A DNA stretch of 14,657 nt from DAIOHQ01 sp036744635. GTDB lineage: Bacteria > Planctomycetota > Phycisphaerae > Tepidisphaerales > Tepidisphaeraceae. Positions 12,909-14,657 of the stretch are shown one piece after another (positions within the stretch are counted from its first letter, which is position 1; the number at the start of each line of letters is the position of its first letter). The position numbers and the translations under genes were made by a program. Below the pieces are notes generated by a model. That model saw nothing but the letters and a program-made list of their open reading frames with translations, did not search any database and was not told the DNA's origin. The stretch lies in NCBI GenBank assembly GCA_036744635.1, contig DAIOHQ010000112.1, forward strand, positions 1 through 14,657, written 5' to 3'.

Positions 12909-14528
12909 ATGAAGATTCTGGTCGCCGACAAGCTGGCGGATGAAGGCCTCGAGGTGTTGAAGAAGCAGGAGATGACGTTCGACGCCAAAGTGGGCCTGAC
13001 AGAAGATGAGCTCGCGGCGGCAGTGGGCGGATATGACGCGCTGATCGTGCGGTCGGGCGCGAAGGTGACCGCAAAGGTGCTCCAGAATCCGGGGAACCTG
13101 AAGGCCATCGCGCGGGCGGGCGTGGGCGTGGATAATATCGATCTGGACGCCGCCACGGCCAAGGGCATTCTCGTACTCAACACGGCAGAGGCATCAACAC
13201 TTTCGACGGCGGAACATGCGCTGGCGTTGATGATGGCGCTGGCCCGAAAGATCCCGCAGGCCGACGTACATGTGCGGAGCGGGCAGTGGAAGCGCAATCA
13301 GTATCAGGGCACGCAGTTGGCCGGCAAGACGCTGGGCGTGGTGGGGCTGGGGCGAATCGGTCGGACGGTTGCATCGCGTGCATTGGCGATGGAAATGAGC
13401 GTAATCGGGTACGACCCGTTTTACACCTCCCCTACCGCATTGGAAGGCCGGGTAAAGATGATCAGGGACTTCGACGAGTTTTTGTCGCAGCTTGATGTGA
13501 TTACGTTCCACGTGCCGGGCGGGGAGCAGACACGGCATCTGCTCAATCGCGAGCGGCTGTTCGGCAAGTGTAAGCCAAATCTTCTGGTGATTAACGATGC
13601 CCGCGGCGAGGTGGTGGATGAGATGGCGCTGGCCGAGGCGCTGAAGGAAAAAAAGATCGCGGGCGCGGGGATCGACGTGTATGTGCAGGAGCCGCCGGCA
13701 AAGGATCACCCGCTCTTTAAGCTTGAAAACACGGTGTTGACGCCGCACCTTGGGGCGAGCACTGATGAGGCGCAGACGGCTGTTTCGGTTCAAGCATGCG
13801 AGGCGATCGTCGCGTATTTGAAGAGAGGCGAGATTCGCGGGGCCGTGAATGCCGGCGGGATTAAGTTGGATCTGCCGCCGGATGAAGCGCCGTTTGCGAA
13901 GCTGGCGTCCCGCATCGGATCTCTTTTGGCCGGGATGAATGACAAGGGTTACAAGACGATTACCCTTCGCGCCAGCGGACAGCGAGCGCCGAAGTTGATG
14001 AACACGCTATTGCGGCTGGCGACAGTGGAGCTTCTCAAGCCACACCTGGATACGCCGGTGAATGTGATCAACGTGGAGCACCTGGCGCGGAGCCGGGGGA
14101 TTGAGCTGGTGCAGGTGCATGAATCCGAGCCGCCCGTGGGACTGGTTGGCGACATTGTTGGGGTACGGATCGATGGACCGGATGGCGAATCGCATCGCGT
14201 GCTGGGGACGGTTTACGCCGATGGGCTGCCGCGGGTGCTGCGGGTGGATAATTTCTCGATGGACATGGTACCTGAAGGGAACATGGCGCTGATTATGAAC
14301 CGCGATCAGCCGGGCGTGATTGGGTTGGTGGGATCTGCCTTTGGCGAGGCGAAGGTGAACATCGCGGACATGGTGATCTCCCGCGATTTCGCCAAAGACG
14401 GCACGGCTACTGCGATGATGCTGCTGAAGACCGACAGCCAGCCGCCGGCAGCTTTGCTGGAGACGCTGCGCTCCAAGCCGAATATTATTCGGGCGAAGGC
14501 ATTATCGCTGCCGGCGCGGAATGCTTAG
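12909..14528 (+). CDS. serA: D-3-phosphoglycerate dehydrogenase, long form with ACT domain
   Basis: A 539-residue cytoplasmic enzyme that oxidises 3-phosphoglycerate with NAD+, the first step of serine synthesis. Residues 1-100 and 285-315 form the substrate-binding domain and 100-285 the Rossmann domain, with GLGRIG (146-151) and acidic D169 (IGYDPF). The catalytic triad is R232 (NDARGEVVDE), E261 (VQEPP) and H280 (LTPHLGAST). An intervening allosteric-substrate-binding-type domain follows (about 325-455), then a C-terminal ACT domain (about 463-535, MNRDQPGVIGLVGSAFGE), usually the serine feedback site. The length agrees with the bacterial long form. 'ND' replaces the usual 'NC/NT' before ARG. 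The ATG at 12909 has GAAGGGA upstream; an in-frame start 84 bases earlier lies over the palindrome and promoter. Confidence 0.95.
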   Translation: MKILVADKLADEGLEVLKKQEMTFDAKVGLTEDELAAAVGGYDALIVRSGAKVTAKVLQNPGNLKAIARAGVGVDNIDLDAATAKGILVLNTAEASTLSTAEHALALMMALARKIPQADVHVRSGQWKRNQYQGTQLAGKTLGVVGLGRIGRTVASRALAMEMSVIGYDPFYTSPTALEGRVKMIRDFDEFLSQLDVITFHVPGGEQTRHLLNRERLFGKCKPNLLVINDARGEVVDEMALAEALKEKKIAGAGIDVYVQEPPAKDHPLFKLENTVLTPHLGASTDEAQTAVSVQACEAIVAYLKRGEIRGAVNAGGIKLDLPPDEAPFAKLASRIGSLLAGMNDKGYKTITLRASGQRAPKLMNTLLRLATVELLKPHLDTPVNVINVEHLARSRGIELVQVHESEPPVGLVGDIVGVRIDGPDGESHRVLGTVYADGLPRVLRVDNFSMDMVPEGNMALIMNRDQPGVIGLVGSAFGEAKVNIADMVISRDFAKDGTATAMMLLKTDSQPPAALLETLRSKPNIIRAKALSLPARNA

Positions 14529-14576
14529 GACCTTTGTCAGAATCAGATTTGTAGGTGCATAGGCGTTGCGCGCTTA

Positions 14577-14595
14577 CTCCCTTTCCCTTTGGGAG
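14577..14595 (+). terminator. Weak hairpin after serA
   Basis: CTCCC (14577-14581) and GGGAG (14591-14595) can pair around a pyrimidine-rich 9-base loop, about 50 bases after the serA stop. It is followed by CTTGTCATT, not a real T-run. It could contribute to ending the serA transcript but is weak. Confidence 0.2.
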
Positions 14596-14657
14596 CTTGT
14601 CATTACCCACAGGTCGAAATCACGCGCCCTATTCTCCCTCCACCGGTACGCCGGGGG

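Overview
The window is a GC-rich bacterial chromosomal segment that most likely comes from a planctomycete, probably of the class Phycisphaerae. This is an inference from content: a secreted protein with a variant of the planctomycete LEPR-type N-terminal signal (LEQRKLF), an oversized prepilin-like protein with an FTLIE signal, tandem small signal-anchored proteins, a TPR-sulfotransferase, and many palindromic intergenic repeats. No rRNA, tRNA, CRISPR array, phage gene or transposase gene was seen.

Layout. 1-376: no confident gene, but a good -10 box and Shine-Dalgarno for what follows. 377-1288 (+): a GspG-like pseudopilin. 1289-2326: a repeat-dense stretch with a REP-like double hairpin, a ~104-bp imperfect palindrome, 24-bp direct repeats and several smaller palindromes around one small unknown gene (1399-1677, -). 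2327-4002 (-): a two-gene unit, a STAS-domain protein followed by a GspE/PilB-type ATPase that lacks the usual N1 domain. 4092-4280: a MITE-like element with inverted ends and 10-bp flanking direct repeats. 4274-5281 (-): a cation diffusion facilitator with its own TATAAT box. 5392-6116 (-): an overlapping antitoxin/PIN-toxin pair. 6243-7505 (+): an exported M28 metallopeptidase whose 3' end overlaps bioB by 109 bp. 7397-9425 (-): a probable four-gene unit of three small membrane or exported proteins followed by bioB. 9547-11034 (+): a TPR-sulfotransferase. 11058-12749 (-): a large secreted LEPR-type protein. 12909-14528 (+): long-form serA with a good sigma70-like promoter. 14529-14657: a weak hairpin only.

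How the genes fit together. The pseudopilin and the STAS/ATPase pair lie about 1 kb apart and both belong to the type II secretion/type IV pilus world, but they are on opposite strands and separated by repeats, so a shared machine is only a hypothesis. bioB (biotin) and serA (serine) are housekeeping biosynthesis genes among lineage-specific exported proteins. The most unusual items are the covarying double hairpin, the nested palindromic element, the STAS-ATPase pair, the MITE-like element at the end of the CDF gene, and the tandem paralogous small proteins upstream of bioB.
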